Shown piece by piece: positions 6,850-15,345 of a stretch of 64,000 nt of DNA. The DNA comes from Chryseobacterium sp. ZHDP1. GTDB lineage: Bacteria; Bacteroidota; Bacteroidia; Flavobacteriales; Weeksellaceae. Where the stretch lies: NCBI RefSeq assembly GCF_018603435.1, contig NZ_CP075682.1:3410001-3474000 (forward strand), written 5' to 3'. The first letter of the stretch is position 1. Each line of letters begins with the position of its first letter. Under the pieces are notes generated by a model. The model was not told where the DNA came from, searched no databases, and saw only the letters and a list, made by a program, of their open reading frames with translations. The position numbers were made by a program, and so were the translations under genes.

Positions 6850-8688
6850 TTAATCGAAGTTCTGCAGTTCCACAAGTTTGTGATAAACTCCTTTTTTCGC
6901 AATAAGATCATGATGCGTTCCCTGTTCTACAATATCTCCTTTTTCCATCACCACAATCCAGTCAGCTTTTTGAATAGTGGAGAGCCTGTGCGCAATAACA
7001 AGAGACGTCCTGTTTTCCATCATTTTTTCGAGTGCATCCTGAACAAATCTTTCCGACTCCGTGTCCAGAGCAGAAGTTGCTTCATCCAGAATCATAATCG
7101 GTGGATTTTTCAATACAGCTCTCGCAATGGAAACCCTCTGTTTCTGACCTCCGGAAAGCTTTCCTCCGTCATCTCCGATATTAGAATCATATCCGTCAGG
7201 AAGATTCGTAATAAAGTTATCTGCATTGGCAATTTTGGCAGCAGCAATTACCTCTTCTCTTGTTGCTTCAGGTTTCCCCATCAGAATATTATTGTAAACC
7301 GTATCGTTAAATAATACAGATTCCTGAGTAACCATCCCGAGAAGTTTACGGTATTCTTTTAATCTTAAATTTTTAATATTTACACCATCAATCAGAATTT
7401 CACCTTCAGAAACATCATAAAATCTTGCCAGAAGATTCGCGATCGTTGTTTTTCCGCTTCCGCTTTGTCCGACAAGAGCTACCGTTTTTCCTTTAGGAAT
7501 ACTTAAAGAGAAATTTTTAAGAATAGCATGGTCTTTATCGTAGTAAAAACCGATATTTTTAAATTCAATAGCTTTATTAAGTGTTGAAATACTTACAGGA
7601 TTAGCAACTTCTTCAATTTTCACGTCTGCTTCAAGAATTTCCAATACTCTGTGTAAAGAAGCTTCTCCTTTCTGTACGTTTGAAATTGATTGAGATAAAC
7701 TCTTTACCGGAGGTAAAATCTGGAAGAACATTCCTAAAAAAACCAAAAAATCCTGAGGAGCAATGCTGTGTTCCACAACGATCTGTTTCCCGCCATACCA
7801 TGCAATGATTAAAAAAGTAACAGAACCCAGAAATTCGCTGATTGGCGACGCGAGTTCTTTCTTTCTTCCCAATCGTATCGAACTGTCGATCCATCTCTGC
7901 ATAGAACCCATAAAACGGTTATCCATAATCTTTTCTGCACTGAAAATCTTAATTACTTTTGAAGACTTTAAAGTTTCATCAACAATAGAAAATATCGTTC
8001 CCATTTCGTTCTGCGCTTCGTGAGAATCTTTTTTAAGACTTTTCCCGATTAACGCGATTAAAGTTCCCATAACCGGTAAAACCAGAAGAGAAAAAAGCGT
8101 TAATTCAGAACTTAGCAGAAACAAACTTATTAAAGTACTCACAAGCATAAACGGAGCGTTAATCAGTTCCACTAAACTTCCTAAAATACTGCCTTCCACT
8201 TCGCCTACGTCATTGGACATACGCGACATCATATCTCCTTTTCTGCTCTCTGTAAAAAATGAAACCGGCAAAGCTAAAACCTTACGATACATTTCTCCGC
8301 GCAGATCTTTTGTAACACCGACACGGTAATTAATCAACAGAAAAGATCCTAAATATCTGAAAAGGTTTCTCAGCAAAAACATAAATGCCGTGATGACGCA
8401 GAGCCATGCCAAAACATTCAGCGTACCATAATCATCCACCAAAGTCTGAATATAATAATTAGAATAATTTTTCAGGTACGGAAATAAATCTGTAAGGTTT
8501 CCGGAATATACAGGAGCAGATTCAAAATCTTCTCTTTTAATAGTTCCGAAAAGCATGCCCAAAACAGGAAGAATCGTTCCTAATGAAGCAATCTGAAATA
8601 CAGAATATAATAAGTTGAAAAATAAACTTCCGAAAATATATTTCTGATGAGGTTTTGCGAATTTTAATATTTTTTTATATTCGTTCAT
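6850..8688 (-). CDS. ABC transporter, fused permease and ATP-binding subunits (MsbA-like exporter)
   Basis: A 612-residue half-transporter of the type I exporter family, working as a homodimer in the inner membrane. Residues ~15-345 form the six-helix transmembrane domain. Residues ~370-612 are the nucleotide-binding domain with Walker A GQSGSGKTT (407-415), signature LSGGQKQR (511-518), Walker B IMILDEATSALD (531-542) and the switch histidine in IAHRLSTI (567). Length and order match MsbA and related lipid or drug exporters. Lipid A-core flipping is the best guess for a single-copy flavobacterial homologue, but substrate cannot be read from sequence. A TAATTTTG -7-like element lies upstream on the minus strand (8709-8716). 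It is monocistronic, with terminators on both sides. Confidence 0.9.
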   Translation of the reverse strand: MNEYKKILKFAKPHQKYIFGSLFFNLLYSVFQIASLGTILPVLGMLFGTIKREDFESAPVYSGNLTDLFPYLKNYSNYYIQTLVDDYGTLNVLAWLCVITAFMFLLRNLFRYLGSFLLINYRVGVTKDLRGEMYRKVLALPVSFFTESRKGDMMSRMSNDVGEVEGSILGSLVELINAPFMLVSTLISLFLLSSELTLFSLLVLPVMGTLIALIGKSLKKDSHEAQNEMGTIFSIVDETLKSSKVIKIFSAEKIMDNRFMGSMQRWIDSSIRLGRKKELASPISEFLGSVTFLIIAWYGGKQIVVEHSIAPQDFLVFLGMFFQILPPVKSLSQSISNVQKGEASLHRVLEILEADVKIEEVANPVSISTLNKAIEFKNIGFYYDKDHAILKNFSLSIPKGKTVALVGQSGSGKTTIANLLARFYDVSEGEILIDGVNIKNLRLKEYRKLLGMVTQESVLFNDTVYNNILMGKPEATREEVIAAAKIANADNFITNLPDGYDSNIGDDGGKLSGGQKQRVSIARAVLKNPPIMILDEATSALDTESERFVQDALEKMMENRTSLVIAHRLSTIQKADWIVVMEKGDIVEQGTHHDLIAKKGVYHKLVELQNFD

Positions 8689-8800
8689 TCAATGAAAAAA
8701 TTGGATAGCAAAATTACGTAATTTAAATGATAAGACGTTTTTAATCGCCTTTTACTTTATAAAATAAGTTTCTGCAGCATTTATTTTGTTACAGTTTTCG

Positions 8801-8835
8801 GAAAAAATAAAGCCGCCTGAAGAATGGCAGCTTTT
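8801..8835 (-). terminator. Terminator of the M28 peptidase gene
   Basis: On the minus strand AAAAGC-TGCC pairs with GGC-GGCTTT around a short loop, followed by a U-rich tract. It is located just after the peptidase stop codon. Confidence 0.6.
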
Positions 8836-8845
8836 ATATTAACTT

Positions 8846-9766
8846 TTAAAATCTAACTTTATCATTATACTTCGGTGCAAAATTCTTGGGCGAAAGTTTG
8901 TCTAAAGTTTTCCCGAAATTATTGATTATTGTTGTTAAATTATTAAAATCCACAACGTGGATATCGTCATTTTCATGGTGATAATGCGTCGCTTTCGTCA
9001 TATCAACCGTTGAAAAAGAATGGGCGATAATTTTCTTTTTTACAAAACTCACGTTGTCTGATCGGTAGAAAAGCTGTTCTGAAGCATAAGGATCCGGATT
9101 TATTTTTAAGCCGTTCGCGGCATTTTTATTAAATAATTCATCAAGATCCGAAAATTCATCACCCGTCATGAACAAAGCGTTCTTTCCGAAAGCAGATTCT
9201 GTTGCCACCATTTCGAAATTAAACAGCGCTGTCATTTTATCATAAATCGGATTCAGATTCTCATCCTTTGAAATGGCTCTGGAACCCAACATTCCTTTTT
9301 CCTCACCGTTAAATGCCATGAAAACCAAAGAAAACTCAGGATTTTTATTTTTGAAATAATCTGCAATTCCTACCAGAGTGGTAATTCCGCTTGCATCATC
9401 ATCTGCACCATTATAAATATTGTCCTGAGGATTGTTGCTAGTTCCGATATGATCAAAATGCCCCGAAAATCCTAGAAATTTTTCTGTTTTTCCTTTTTTA
9501 ACGCCACAAACATTATAAGCTGTTTTTCCTTTGTAGTCAAAAGGAACCAGATAAGAATTTCCTGTGCAGTACTCTAAATTGTTTTCTTTAAATAATTTGG
9601 CGATATAATTGGCTGCATTATCATTTTCAGCAGTTCCGATTTCGCGGCCTTTCATTTCATCAGAAGCCAGAGTTGAAAGAACAGTCTGTATTCTTTCCGT
9701 AGAAACTTCCTGTGCGAAAGAAAATATAGAGAAAAGTGAAAAGGTAAGATAAGTAAGTTTTTTCAT
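8846..9766 (-). CDS. Secreted M28-family zinc metallopeptidase (aminopeptidase type)
   Basis: A 306-residue exported peptidase, with the start placed at MKKLTYLTFSLFSIFSFAQ so that the signal peptide is N-terminal; ten additional upstream codons are open. Di-zinc M28 motifs are in order: GFSGHFDHIG (first His ligand), NGADDDASG (bridging Asp), AFNGEEKGMLGS (catalytic Glu then Glu ligand), a later acidic ligand in the FEMVATES region, and a final His in KIIAHSFSTVD. This is the aminopeptidase/glutaminyl-cyclase-like fold, likely acting on peptides in the periplasm or outside the cell. The gene stands alone with its own terminator. Confidence 0.88.
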   Translation of the reverse strand: MKKLTYLTFSLFSIFSFAQEVSTERIQTVLSTLASDEMKGREIGTAENDNAANYIAKLFKENNLEYCTGNSYLVPFDYKGKTAYNVCGVKKGKTEKFLGFSGHFDHIGTSNNPQDNIYNGADDDASGITTLVGIADYFKNKNPEFSLVFMAFNGEEKGMLGSRAISKDENLNPIYDKMTALFNFEMVATESAFGKNALFMTGDEFSDLDELFNKNAANGLKINPDPYASEQLFYRSDNVSFVKKKIIAHSFSTVDMTKATHYHHENDDIHVVDFNNLTTIINNFGKTLDKLSPKNFAPKYNDKVRF

Positions 9767-9846
9767 TTTTAATAATTTATAAACAATCTGTCGCAATATA
9801 AGCGGAAATGTTGCATGCGAATGTTTTTAAATGAAAAATTACACAA

Positions 9847-9877
9847 AATAAAAAACAGCTCCTTAAAAGAAGCTGTT
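9847..9877 (-). terminator. Terminator of the DUF4293 gene
   Basis: AACAGCT (9854-9860) pairs with AGCTGTT (9871-9877), with an extended CTT/AAG inner stem. On the minus strand it is followed by a U run. It is 25 bases past the stop codon. Confidence 0.75.
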
Positions 9878-9901
9878 CTCACTCAAAAAATCGTTGTAAG
9901 G

Positions 9902-10291
9902 TTATCGAAGTCTGTCTACAGATTTTACGAGCCTCTCATCTTTTTTAATGTAAATGTTTGCTATAAGCAGACAGATCACCGCAATTAATGAGAAAACCGG
10001 CTCAATACCCTTCTCAGGAAAATCTATTCCTCCGGATAATTTTAGTAACCAGTACATCAATACACCAATCAACAAAGCGTTTATAATAATGCTGATGTTA
10101 TTCAGCAGAATTTGTCTTTTTCTGTTTTTAAAACTGAAAATACTGAGTACTCCCACCAAAACAAGGACAATACATCCGATATTAATCACAGGAAAGCTGT
10201 CTGAAATAACAACATCTTCTCCTGTAATGAACAGAAACACAGCAGCCAACACTGCTAAAAAAGTCCATATAGTCTGTATTCTTTGTAGCAT
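9902..10291 (-). CDS. DUF4293 family integral membrane protein
   Basis: A 129-residue protein with four hydrophobic segments and the family-typical beginning MLQRIQTIWTFLA. It ends in a basic tail (YIKKDERLVKSVDRLR). DUF4293 proteins are small membrane proteins of unknown function confined to Bacteroidota. It is divergent from rho, and the two promoters overlap in the 146-base gap, an arrangement that would allow mutual influence on expression. Confidence 0.8.
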   Translation of the reverse strand: MLQRIQTIWTFLAVLAAVFLFITGEDVVISDSFPVINIGCIVLVLVGVLSIFSFKNRKRQILLNNISIIINALLIGVLMYWLLKLSGGIDFPEKGIEPVFSLIAVICLLIANIYIKKDERLVKSVDRLR

Positions 10292-10309
10292 TGAATATTA
10301 AATTCTACG

Positions 10310-10340
10310 CAAAAGTAATATAAATTTTGCACAATTCAAA
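10310..10340 (-). promoter_or_regulatory. Promoter of the DUF4293 gene
   Basis: On the minus strand, TTTG (10340-10337) and TACTTTTG (10317-10310) match the Bacteroidota -33 and -7 elements with a 19-base spacer. The ATG at 10291 follows 18 bases after the -7 box. The element overlaps the rho promoter. Confidence 0.6.
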
Positions 10341-10356
10341 AATAAGTGTAGATTTG
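10325..10356 (+). promoter_or_regulatory. Promoter of rho
   Basis: TTTTG (10325-10329) and TAGATTTG (10349-10356) match the -33 and -7 elements with a 19-base spacer. Transcription would start near 10363, leaving a ~75-base leader before the rho ATG at 10438. This supports choosing that ATG over the upstream in-frame start at 10327, which lies inside the promoter. Confidence 0.65.
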
Positions 10357-10437
10357 CATTATACGAATGTACTTGAAAACAACAGTCACCTGACTTACTT
10401 TTCTTATTCACAATTAATTACATTTTTTACACTAAAT

Positions 10438-12288
10438 ATGTTTAACATTGAAACGTTAAGGTCAAAATCCGTAACGGAACTGACTAAAATCTTAAAGGAT
10501 TTGGGCGTTAAAGTGGCAAGAAACAGCACTGAAAATGACAAAATCTTTGCAATTCTTGACTTTCAGGCCTCCAATCCAAAAGTAGCAAAAGAATATTTCA
10601 ACGCTACTGAAACCAGTATGAATACTGAGGAAAAACCGGCAGAGAAACCTGCGAAGGCTCCTGCCAGAAAAGCTGCTCCTAAAAAAACGGCAGCTAAAAC
10701 AAAAGCTGAAGCGAAACCTGCGGAAGAAACAAAACCTAAAGCAGAGGAAAAAACTGAAGCAGAGGTGAAAGAACCCGTTTCCGAAGAACCTAAAGCTGAA
10801 GAAACAAAAACAGAACCTGCAGCAGCAACAGAAGAACAGACTGCAGCGGCGCAGACTAAGAAAAAGAGGAAAAGAGTTTCTCCTGCCAATACAGCCAACA
10901 CAGAAGCGCCTCAGGAAAAAACAGAAGCTCCAAAAAACACAGAATCTCAGGAATCTGCTCCAGCAGAAGAAAAGCCGAATAATTCCCCTCAACATCAGGC
11001 TAGATCCCCAAAAGGACAAAACAACAATCCGAACAACAACGGAAACCAGCATAGAAATCAAAATCATAACCAAAACCCGAATCAAAACCAAAACCAGCAT
11101 CAGAATAAGCAGCAACAGCAGCATTCTGAAAGAACGGAGGAACAGCATGAAGCTCCTAAAAAGGAATTCAGTTTCGACGGAATGGTAAGTATTGAAGGAG
11201 TTCTGGAAATTTTACCCGACAATTACGGATTTTTACGTTCTTCAGACTTCAGTTATATTTCTTCTCCGGATGACGTATATGTCTCTACGGCGCAGATCAG
11301 AAATTTTGGTCTGAAAACCGGAGACACTGTAAAAGGAATTGTAAGATTACCGAAAGAAGGCGAAAAATATTTCTCTTTATTAAGACCAACAGAAGTTAAC
11401 GGACGCGATCTTGCTTTTATTAAAGACCGTGTTGCTTTTGAATATTTAACCCCGCTTTTCCCACAGGAGAAATTCAACCTTGCCGGAAAAGGCTCTACCA
11501 TTTCTACAAGAGTAGTGGATCTTTTTGCTCCGATCGGGAAAGGACAGAGAGCAATGATCGTTGCACAGCCAAAAACCGGTAAAACGATGTTGCTGAAAGA
11601 TATTGCCAATTCTATCGCTGCCAATCATCCGGAAGTGTATATGATGGTTCTTCTGATTGACGAACGTCCGGAAGAAGTTACCGATATGGAAAGAAGCGTA
11701 AATGCAGAAGTTATTGCATCTACTTTTGATGAAGCGGCAGAAAAGCACGTAAAAGTGGCTAACCTTGTTCTGGCGAAAGCACAAAGAATGGTGGAATGCG
11801 GTCATGATGTGGTGATTTTATTAGACTCCATCACAAGATTGGCAAGAGCTTATAATACCGTAACGCCTGCTTCAGGTAAAGTTTTATCGGGAGGTGTTGA
11901 TGCAAATGCACTCCATAAACCGAAAAGATTCTTCGGAGCGGCAAGAAAGATTGAAGGAGGAGGTTCTTTAACAATCATTGCAACGGCTCTTATCGATACG
12001 GGGTCTAAAATGGATGAGGTAATCTTTGAAGAATTTAAAGGTACTGGAAACATGGAACTTCAGTTAGACAGAAAAATTGCCAACAGAAGAATTTATCCTG
12101 CTATTGATTTGGTAGCTTCAAGTACCCGTAGAGACGATCTGCTTCTGGATGAGGTAACTTCTCAGAGAATGTGGATTCTTAGGAAATACCTTTCTGAAAT
12201 GAATCCAATTGAAGCAATGGAATTTGTAGACAAAAACATCAAAGGAACGTTGAATAACGAAGAATTCCTGATGTCGATGAATAAATAA
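10438..12288 (+). CDS. rho: Transcription termination factor Rho with long low-complexity insert
   Basis: Hexameric RNA-dependent helicase that ends transcription. The start is [15 protein letters not shown] (616 residues). Residues ~1-50 are the Rho N-terminal helical domain. Residues ~62-234 are a low-complexity insert, first Lys/Ala/Glu/Pro-rich, then Asn/Gln/His-rich. Residues ~245-321 form the OB-fold RNA-binding domain ([23 protein letters not shown]-like). The ATPase domain has Walker [10 protein letters not shown] near 376, [10 protein letters not shown], and Walker [17 protein letters not shown] near 460. The enzyme is about 200 residues longer than E. coli Rho because of the insert. 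Similar disordered inserts are known in Bacteroidota; in Bacteroides thetaiotaomicron the insert supports phase separation. Confidence 0.97.
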   Translation: MFNIETLRSKSVTELTKILKDLGVKVARNSTENDKIFAILDFQASNPKVAKEYFNATETSMNTEEKPAEKPAKAPARKAAPKKTAAKTKAEAKPAEETKPKAEEKTEAEVKEPVSEEPKAEETKTEPAAATEEQTAAAQTKKKRKRVSPANTANTEAPQEKTEAPKNTESQESAPAEEKPNNSPQHQARSPKGQNNNPNNNGNQHRNQNHNQNPNQNQNQHQNKQQQQHSERTEEQHEAPKKEFSFDGMVSIEGVLEILPDNYGFLRSSDFSYISSPDDVYVSTAQIRNFGLKTGDTVKGIVRLPKEGEKYFSLLRPTEVNGRDLAFIKDRVAFEYLTPLFPQEKFNLAGKGSTISTRVVDLFAPIGKGQRAMIVAQPKTGKTMLLKDIANSIAANHPEVYMMVLLIDERPEEVTDMERSVNAEVIASTFDEAAEKHVKVANLVLAKAQRMVECGHDVVILLDSITRLARAYNTVTPASGKVLSGGVDANALHKPKRFFGAARKIEGGGSLTIIATALIDTGSKMDEVIFEEFKGTGNMELQLDRKIANRRIYPAIDLVASSTRRDDLLLDEVTSQRMWILRKYLSEMNPIEAMEFVDKNIKGTLNNEEFLMSMNK

Positions 12289-12310
12289 ATTGAATTTAAT
12301 TTGTTAAGAG

Positions 12311-12345
12311 AAAGCACGGACGTTTAATGTTCGTGCTTTTTCGTT
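12311..12345 (+). terminator. Terminator of rho
   Basis: AAAGCACGGAC (12311-12321) pairs with GTTCGTGCTTT (12329-12339, one G-U pair), followed by a T-rich tract. It is 22 bases after the rho stop codon. Confidence 0.85.
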
Positions 12346-12401
12346 TTTAGTTTGAAATTAAATTATTCTTTTGAAGCTTTATCTCGCTTTCCGCACTCGC
12401 T

Positions 12402-12448
12402 ATTTAATGATTTCAGCGGCGGCGAAGCCGCCGCTGAAATCATTAAAT
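12402..12448. repeat. Perfect 22-bp inverted repeat with 3-base loop, REP-like intergenic element
   Basis: The arms 12402-12423 and 12427-12448 are perfectly complementary around a GAA loop. The centre is GC-rich (CAGCGGCGGC) inside an AT-rich gap. The flanks (CTCGCTTTCCGCACTCGCTA before, GCTGCAATCGAGGCTAGGG after) resemble the ends of intergenic repeat elements I recall as widespread in flavobacterial genomes. That family assignment is from memory and there is only one copy in this window. It has no T run and lies 57 bases beyond the rho terminator, so it is not simply the terminator. The rest of the 12449-12730 gap shows no gene. Confidence 0.6.
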
Positions 12449-12730
12449 GAGCTCAGACAATTGCTGCAATCGAGGCTAGGGTTTTTGTATGATATTTCAA
12501 TACTTCATTATATCCACAAAATTTGGGATCCTGAAAAAGTTCAATATAGCATTAAAATAAAGTCTGAAAAAATTCTTGTTTGAACCCTTTGATTTGTTAT
12601 CAGCTTTGATTCAAAAATAAATTTTTCAAAATTGATAAACCTTATGTCGTTAGACTTTCTTACCATAAAAATTTAATTCATTCTAAATCAATATATCAAT
12701 GTTAAAGATTTATTAAAGTAATCCCCATTT

Positions 12731-12762
12731 TTTGAATATAGATTAAATAATGGCTAAATTTG
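12731..12762 (+). promoter_or_regulatory. Promoter of the superoxide dismutase gene
   Basis: TTTG (12731-12734) and TAAATTTG (12755-12762) match the -33 and -7 elements with a 20-base spacer, a near-ideal Bacteroidota promoter. Transcription would begin near 12769. It overlaps the upstream TTG at 12760, which therefore cannot be the start codon. Confidence 0.75.
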
Positions 12763-12786
12763 GGTAATAACATTAAAAATAAAATT

Positions 12787-13383
12787 ATGTCATTTGAATT
12801 ACCAAAACTAGGATATGCTTACGATGCATTGGAGCCGACAATTGATGCAAGAACAATGGAAATCCACCATACAAAACATCATCAAGCATACGTAGACAAT
12901 TTAAATAATGCGATTAAAGGAACTGATCTTGAAGGAAAAACTATCGAAGAAATCTGCCAGACAGGAATTGATAAACCAGCGGTAAGAAACAATGGAGGAG
13001 GACACTTTAACCATACCTTATTCTGGGAAATTTTAACTCCGGGCGGAAGCAAAGAACCGATAGGAAACGTAAAAGCTGCTATTGATGCTTACGGAGGTTT
13101 CGAAAAATTCAAAACAGATTTTTCTGATGCTGCTAAAACAAGATTCGGTTCAGGATGGGCTTGGTTGGTAAAAAATGCTGACGGTTCCGTTGCTGTTTCT
13201 TCAACTCCAAATCAGGATAACCCGTTAATGCCGGTTGCAGACGTAAAAGGAACTCCTGTTTTAGGACTTGATGTTTGGGAACACGCTTATTATTTAAATT
13301 ACCAAAACAGAAGACCGGATTATGTATCTGCATTCTTCGAAGTGGTAAACTGGGATAAAGTAGAAGAATTATTCAACAAATAA
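12787..13383 (+). CDS. sodA: Superoxide dismutase, manganese type
   Basis: A 198-residue Fe/Mn superoxide dismutase that converts superoxide to oxygen and hydrogen peroxide in the cytosol. The start is [17 protein letters not shown], as in the family. Metal ligands are His27 (MEIHHTKHH), His76 ([11 protein letters not shown]), Asp162 and His166 ([20 protein letters not shown]). Gln143 in NQDNPLM, together with Gly-rich sequence before His76, points to the manganese or cambialistic type rather than the strict iron type, which would carry Gln near position 70. It is monocistronic, with a strong promoter upstream and a bidirectional terminator downstream. There is no signal peptide. Confidence 0.95.
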   Translation: MSFELPKLGYAYDALEPTIDARTMEIHHTKHHQAYVDNLNNAIKGTDLEGKTIEEICQTGIDKPAVRNNGGGHFNHTLFWEILTPGGSKEPIGNVKAAIDAYGGFEKFKTDFSDAAKTRFGSGWAWLVKNADGSVAVSSTPNQDNPLMPVADVKGTPVLGLDVWEHAYYLNYQNRRPDYVSAFFEVVNWDKVEELFNK

Positions 13384-13401
13384 TTATTCAACTATTTCAT
13401 A

Positions 13402-13434
13402 AAAAAAGGTTCAGAATCGCTCTGAACCTTTTTT
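13402..13434. terminator. Bidirectional terminator between sodA and the DUF6146 gene
   Basis: AAAAAGGTTCAGA (13403-13415) pairs with TCTGAACCTTTTT (13421-13433). Each arm is followed by T residues on its own strand. It serves the convergent genes on both sides and runs into the stop codon of the minus-strand gene. Confidence 0.9.
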
Positions 13435-13855
13435 AATATCTTGTGGTGTCACTTCCCGATAGTCCGTTCATTTTCAGACCGTATTTCCAGTTTACGTATG
13501 CAAAAACCTGATACAGTTTGTATTCGAATTTAATACCGTATTTTTCCTTCGGATCATAATCAATCGAGGATTCAATGACGTTTCTGTATCGTCCGGAATT
13601 GTAATACGAATTCCATTCTGTAACAAGAAAAGTATTTCTGTTCTTTAGATAAGATTCAGAATATTGGCTGATTGGCTTTGCAACCGCATTCAGAAAATAG
13701 TCAAACTGAGTATCGATTACCGTAAGATCCCATTCGCCATCATCATTTTTTGATGGTTTCATTTCCGACTTTTCTTTTTCATTCTTAGGATTGCTCTGTG
13801 CAGAACAATTGAATGAAAATAAAGAAAGTGTTAACAGTAAAACTAAATTTTTCAT
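13433..13855 (-). CDS. DUF6146 family secreted protein
   Basis: A 140-residue exported protein. The signal peptide (residues 1-19, NCSAQ at the junction) contains a Cys, but SFNC is a poor lipobox, so lipidation is uncertain. A charged low-complexity linker follows (PKNEKEKSEMKPSKND). The conserved C-terminal part has FLVTEWNSYYNSGRY, the ESSIDYDPKEKYGI block and YKLYQVFAYVNWKYGL, which is characteristic of the small DUF6146 family in Bacteroidota. Function is unknown. It is separated from the EEP gene upstream by a terminator, so it is probably transcribed alone. Confidence 0.65.
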   Translation of the reverse strand: MKNLVLLLTLSLFSFNCSAQSNPKNEKEKSEMKPSKNDDGEWDLTVIDTQFDYFLNAVAKPISQYSESYLKNRNTFLVTEWNSYYNSGRYRNVIESSIDYDPKEKYGIKFEYKLYQVFAYVNWKYGLKMNGLSGSDTTRY

Positions 13856-13868
13856 CTTATAAAGTTAC

Positions 13869-13895
13869 AAAAAAAAGACACTCAATCTGAGTGCC
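13869..13895 (-). terminator. Terminator of the EEP-family gene
   Basis: On the minus strand GGCACTCA pairs with TGAGTGTC around a 3-base loop (one G-U pair), followed by eight U residues. It is 8 bases past the stop codon of the gene at 13904. Confidence 0.85.
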
Positions 13896-13903
13896 TTATA
13901 TTT

Positions 13904-15094
13904 TTATGGTTCTTTCTGGAGAACTACAAATGCCGGGAAGTGGTCACTGTAACCGCCGGTAAACTGGTCGCCGTTCCACGATCGGAAAGGGTAGCCTTTG
14001 TAATTTCCTTCTTTATTCACTAAGTAAGCCGGAGCGAAAATTTCAGCCTTATAAACCGAATAATCTTTTGTAACCTGATCCTGAATTAAATTTTTAGAAA
14101 CAATGATCTGGTCAAATAAGTTGGGTGCGTCCTGATATGCTAATGAAGCAACTCCTTTTTTGTACAAAGGATACATTAAATTCAGGTAAGGATTAGCATC
14201 ACTTAAATCTTTCGGGCTTGGCTGAGCTTTCAGATAATTTTTTAAGCTTGAACTTACAGGATCGTCGTTAAAGTCTCCCATGGCAAATAATTTAGTAGAA
14301 GGATCTGCAGCTCTTACACTGTCCATCTGCTGTTTTAGTAAAGCTGCTGCTGCATTTCTTTTTGGCAGGGAAATAGCTTCACCTCCTCTTCTTGAAGGCC
14401 AGTGATTCATGAAGAATGCCACTTTCTCATTATCAAGGAAGCCTGTAACAACCAGGATATCTCTTGTATATTCTCTTTTTCCGTCATCACCGAAAACTTT
14501 CAGTTCTTTTTTCAAAGAATTTGTTGGAGTGAACCTTCTTTTCTGATAAATCAAAGCCACATCAATTCCTCTGTAATCGTAAGAATTGTAATGGATAATT
14601 CCGTAATCATATTTCTTCAGTGCCGGTTCATTAATAAGATCCTGAATAACCTGTCTGTTTTCAACCTCAATTAAGCCTACTACTGCAGGAGCTGTTTTGG
14701 TATACTGTGCTCCCATTTCAGAAATTACTTTAGCTTCATTTGCTAATTTTGTTCTGTAAACTTTGGTGTTGTAGTTTTTAGCACTTTTTGGAGTAAATTC
14801 TTCTGAACCTCCTTGGTATCTTACAACTTTTTTCCCAATTAGAGCGCCGTCGCTCCACGGTCCGTCGTACTTTTCAGCTTCTAAAAACTTAACGGAATCC
14901 AATGGAATGCTTCTGTGAAAAGCCGGGTTTTTAATGTCTTTAGTTCCGTCGATATAATCTGCTGAGCGAATCGTGTCCCAAAGGTTTTCCACATTCAAAA
15001 AACCTACAGTGGCCACTTTTCTCAGTTTACCCTGCTGTTGTGAAAATGCCATTATCGAAAAAATGATGGCAAAAAAACTCAAAAATTTCTTCAT
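13904..15094 (-). CDS. Secreted endonuclease/exonuclease/phosphatase (EEP) family enzyme
   Basis: A 396-residue exported enzyme with a signal peptide (cleavage near AFSQ). EEP fold motifs are in order: VGFLNVENLWDT (metal-site Asn), VVGLIEVENR (Glu), YRGIDVALIY, FFMNHWPSRRGGE (catalytic His), FAMGDFNDDP (Asp/Asn) and YSDHFPAFVV (terminal Asp-His). All catalytic residues appear intact. The family includes DNase I-like nucleases and phosphodiesterases; the substrate is not determined, but export and the divergent TonB receptor/DUF5689 pair suggest extracellular nucleic acid or phosphate acquisition (inference). No T9SS sorting domain follows the last motif, so a periplasmic location is likely. 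Confidence 0.85.
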   Translation of the reverse strand: MKKFLSFFAIIFSIMAFSQQQGKLRKVATVGFLNVENLWDTIRSADYIDGTKDIKNPAFHRSIPLDSVKFLEAEKYDGPWSDGALIGKKVVRYQGGSEEFTPKSAKNYNTKVYRTKLANEAKVISEMGAQYTKTAPAVVGLIEVENRQVIQDLINEPALKKYDYGIIHYNSYDYRGIDVALIYQKRRFTPTNSLKKELKVFGDDGKREYTRDILVVTGFLDNEKVAFFMNHWPSRRGGEAISLPKRNAAAALLKQQMDSVRAADPSTKLFAMGDFNDDPVSSSLKNYLKAQPSPKDLSDANPYLNLMYPLYKKGVASLAYQDAPNLFDQIIVSKNLIQDQVTKDYSVYKAEIFAPAYLVNKEGNYKGYPFRSWNGDQFTGGYSDHFPAFVVLQKEP

Positions 15095-15254
15095 TCTCTT
15101 AGAGTTATTATTAATATTATTTAATCTGCAAATTTACTTTTTTTTAACTTCCCGCTATTTTAAATATTTGTAAATTTAAAATGTGGTATTTACGTTTTTA
15201 TTTATAATGATTCTTAAAAGCTTGCAATGTTAAGAAAAAATAACGTAAAAAAAG

Positions 15255-15283
15255 TTGTAAATTCTAAAAATTGACTAAATTTG
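15255..15283 (+). promoter_or_regulatory. Promoter of the TonB receptor/DUF5689 operon
   Basis: TTG (15255-15257) and TAAATTTG (15276-15283) match the -33 and -7 elements with an 18-base spacer, predicting a start near 15290 and a ~55-base leader. Confidence 0.65.
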
Positions 15284-15345
15284 CGTCCCCAACTTTTAAA
15301 CTGTTGAGAATTAATAAGAAAAGTATTTAAAAAATAAATATACTC

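Noticed and set aside
10492..11148. A 218-residue minus-strand open frame inside rho
   Set aside because: It is the antisense of the low-complexity insert of rho; composition (Phe/Leu/Cys/Arg runs) mirrors the Lys/Glu/Asn codons and shows no domain.
12371..12583. A 70-residue plus-strand frame between rho and sodA
   Set aside because: It runs through the perfect inverted repeat at 12402-12448; a protein reading of a palindrome is not credible and no start signal supports it.
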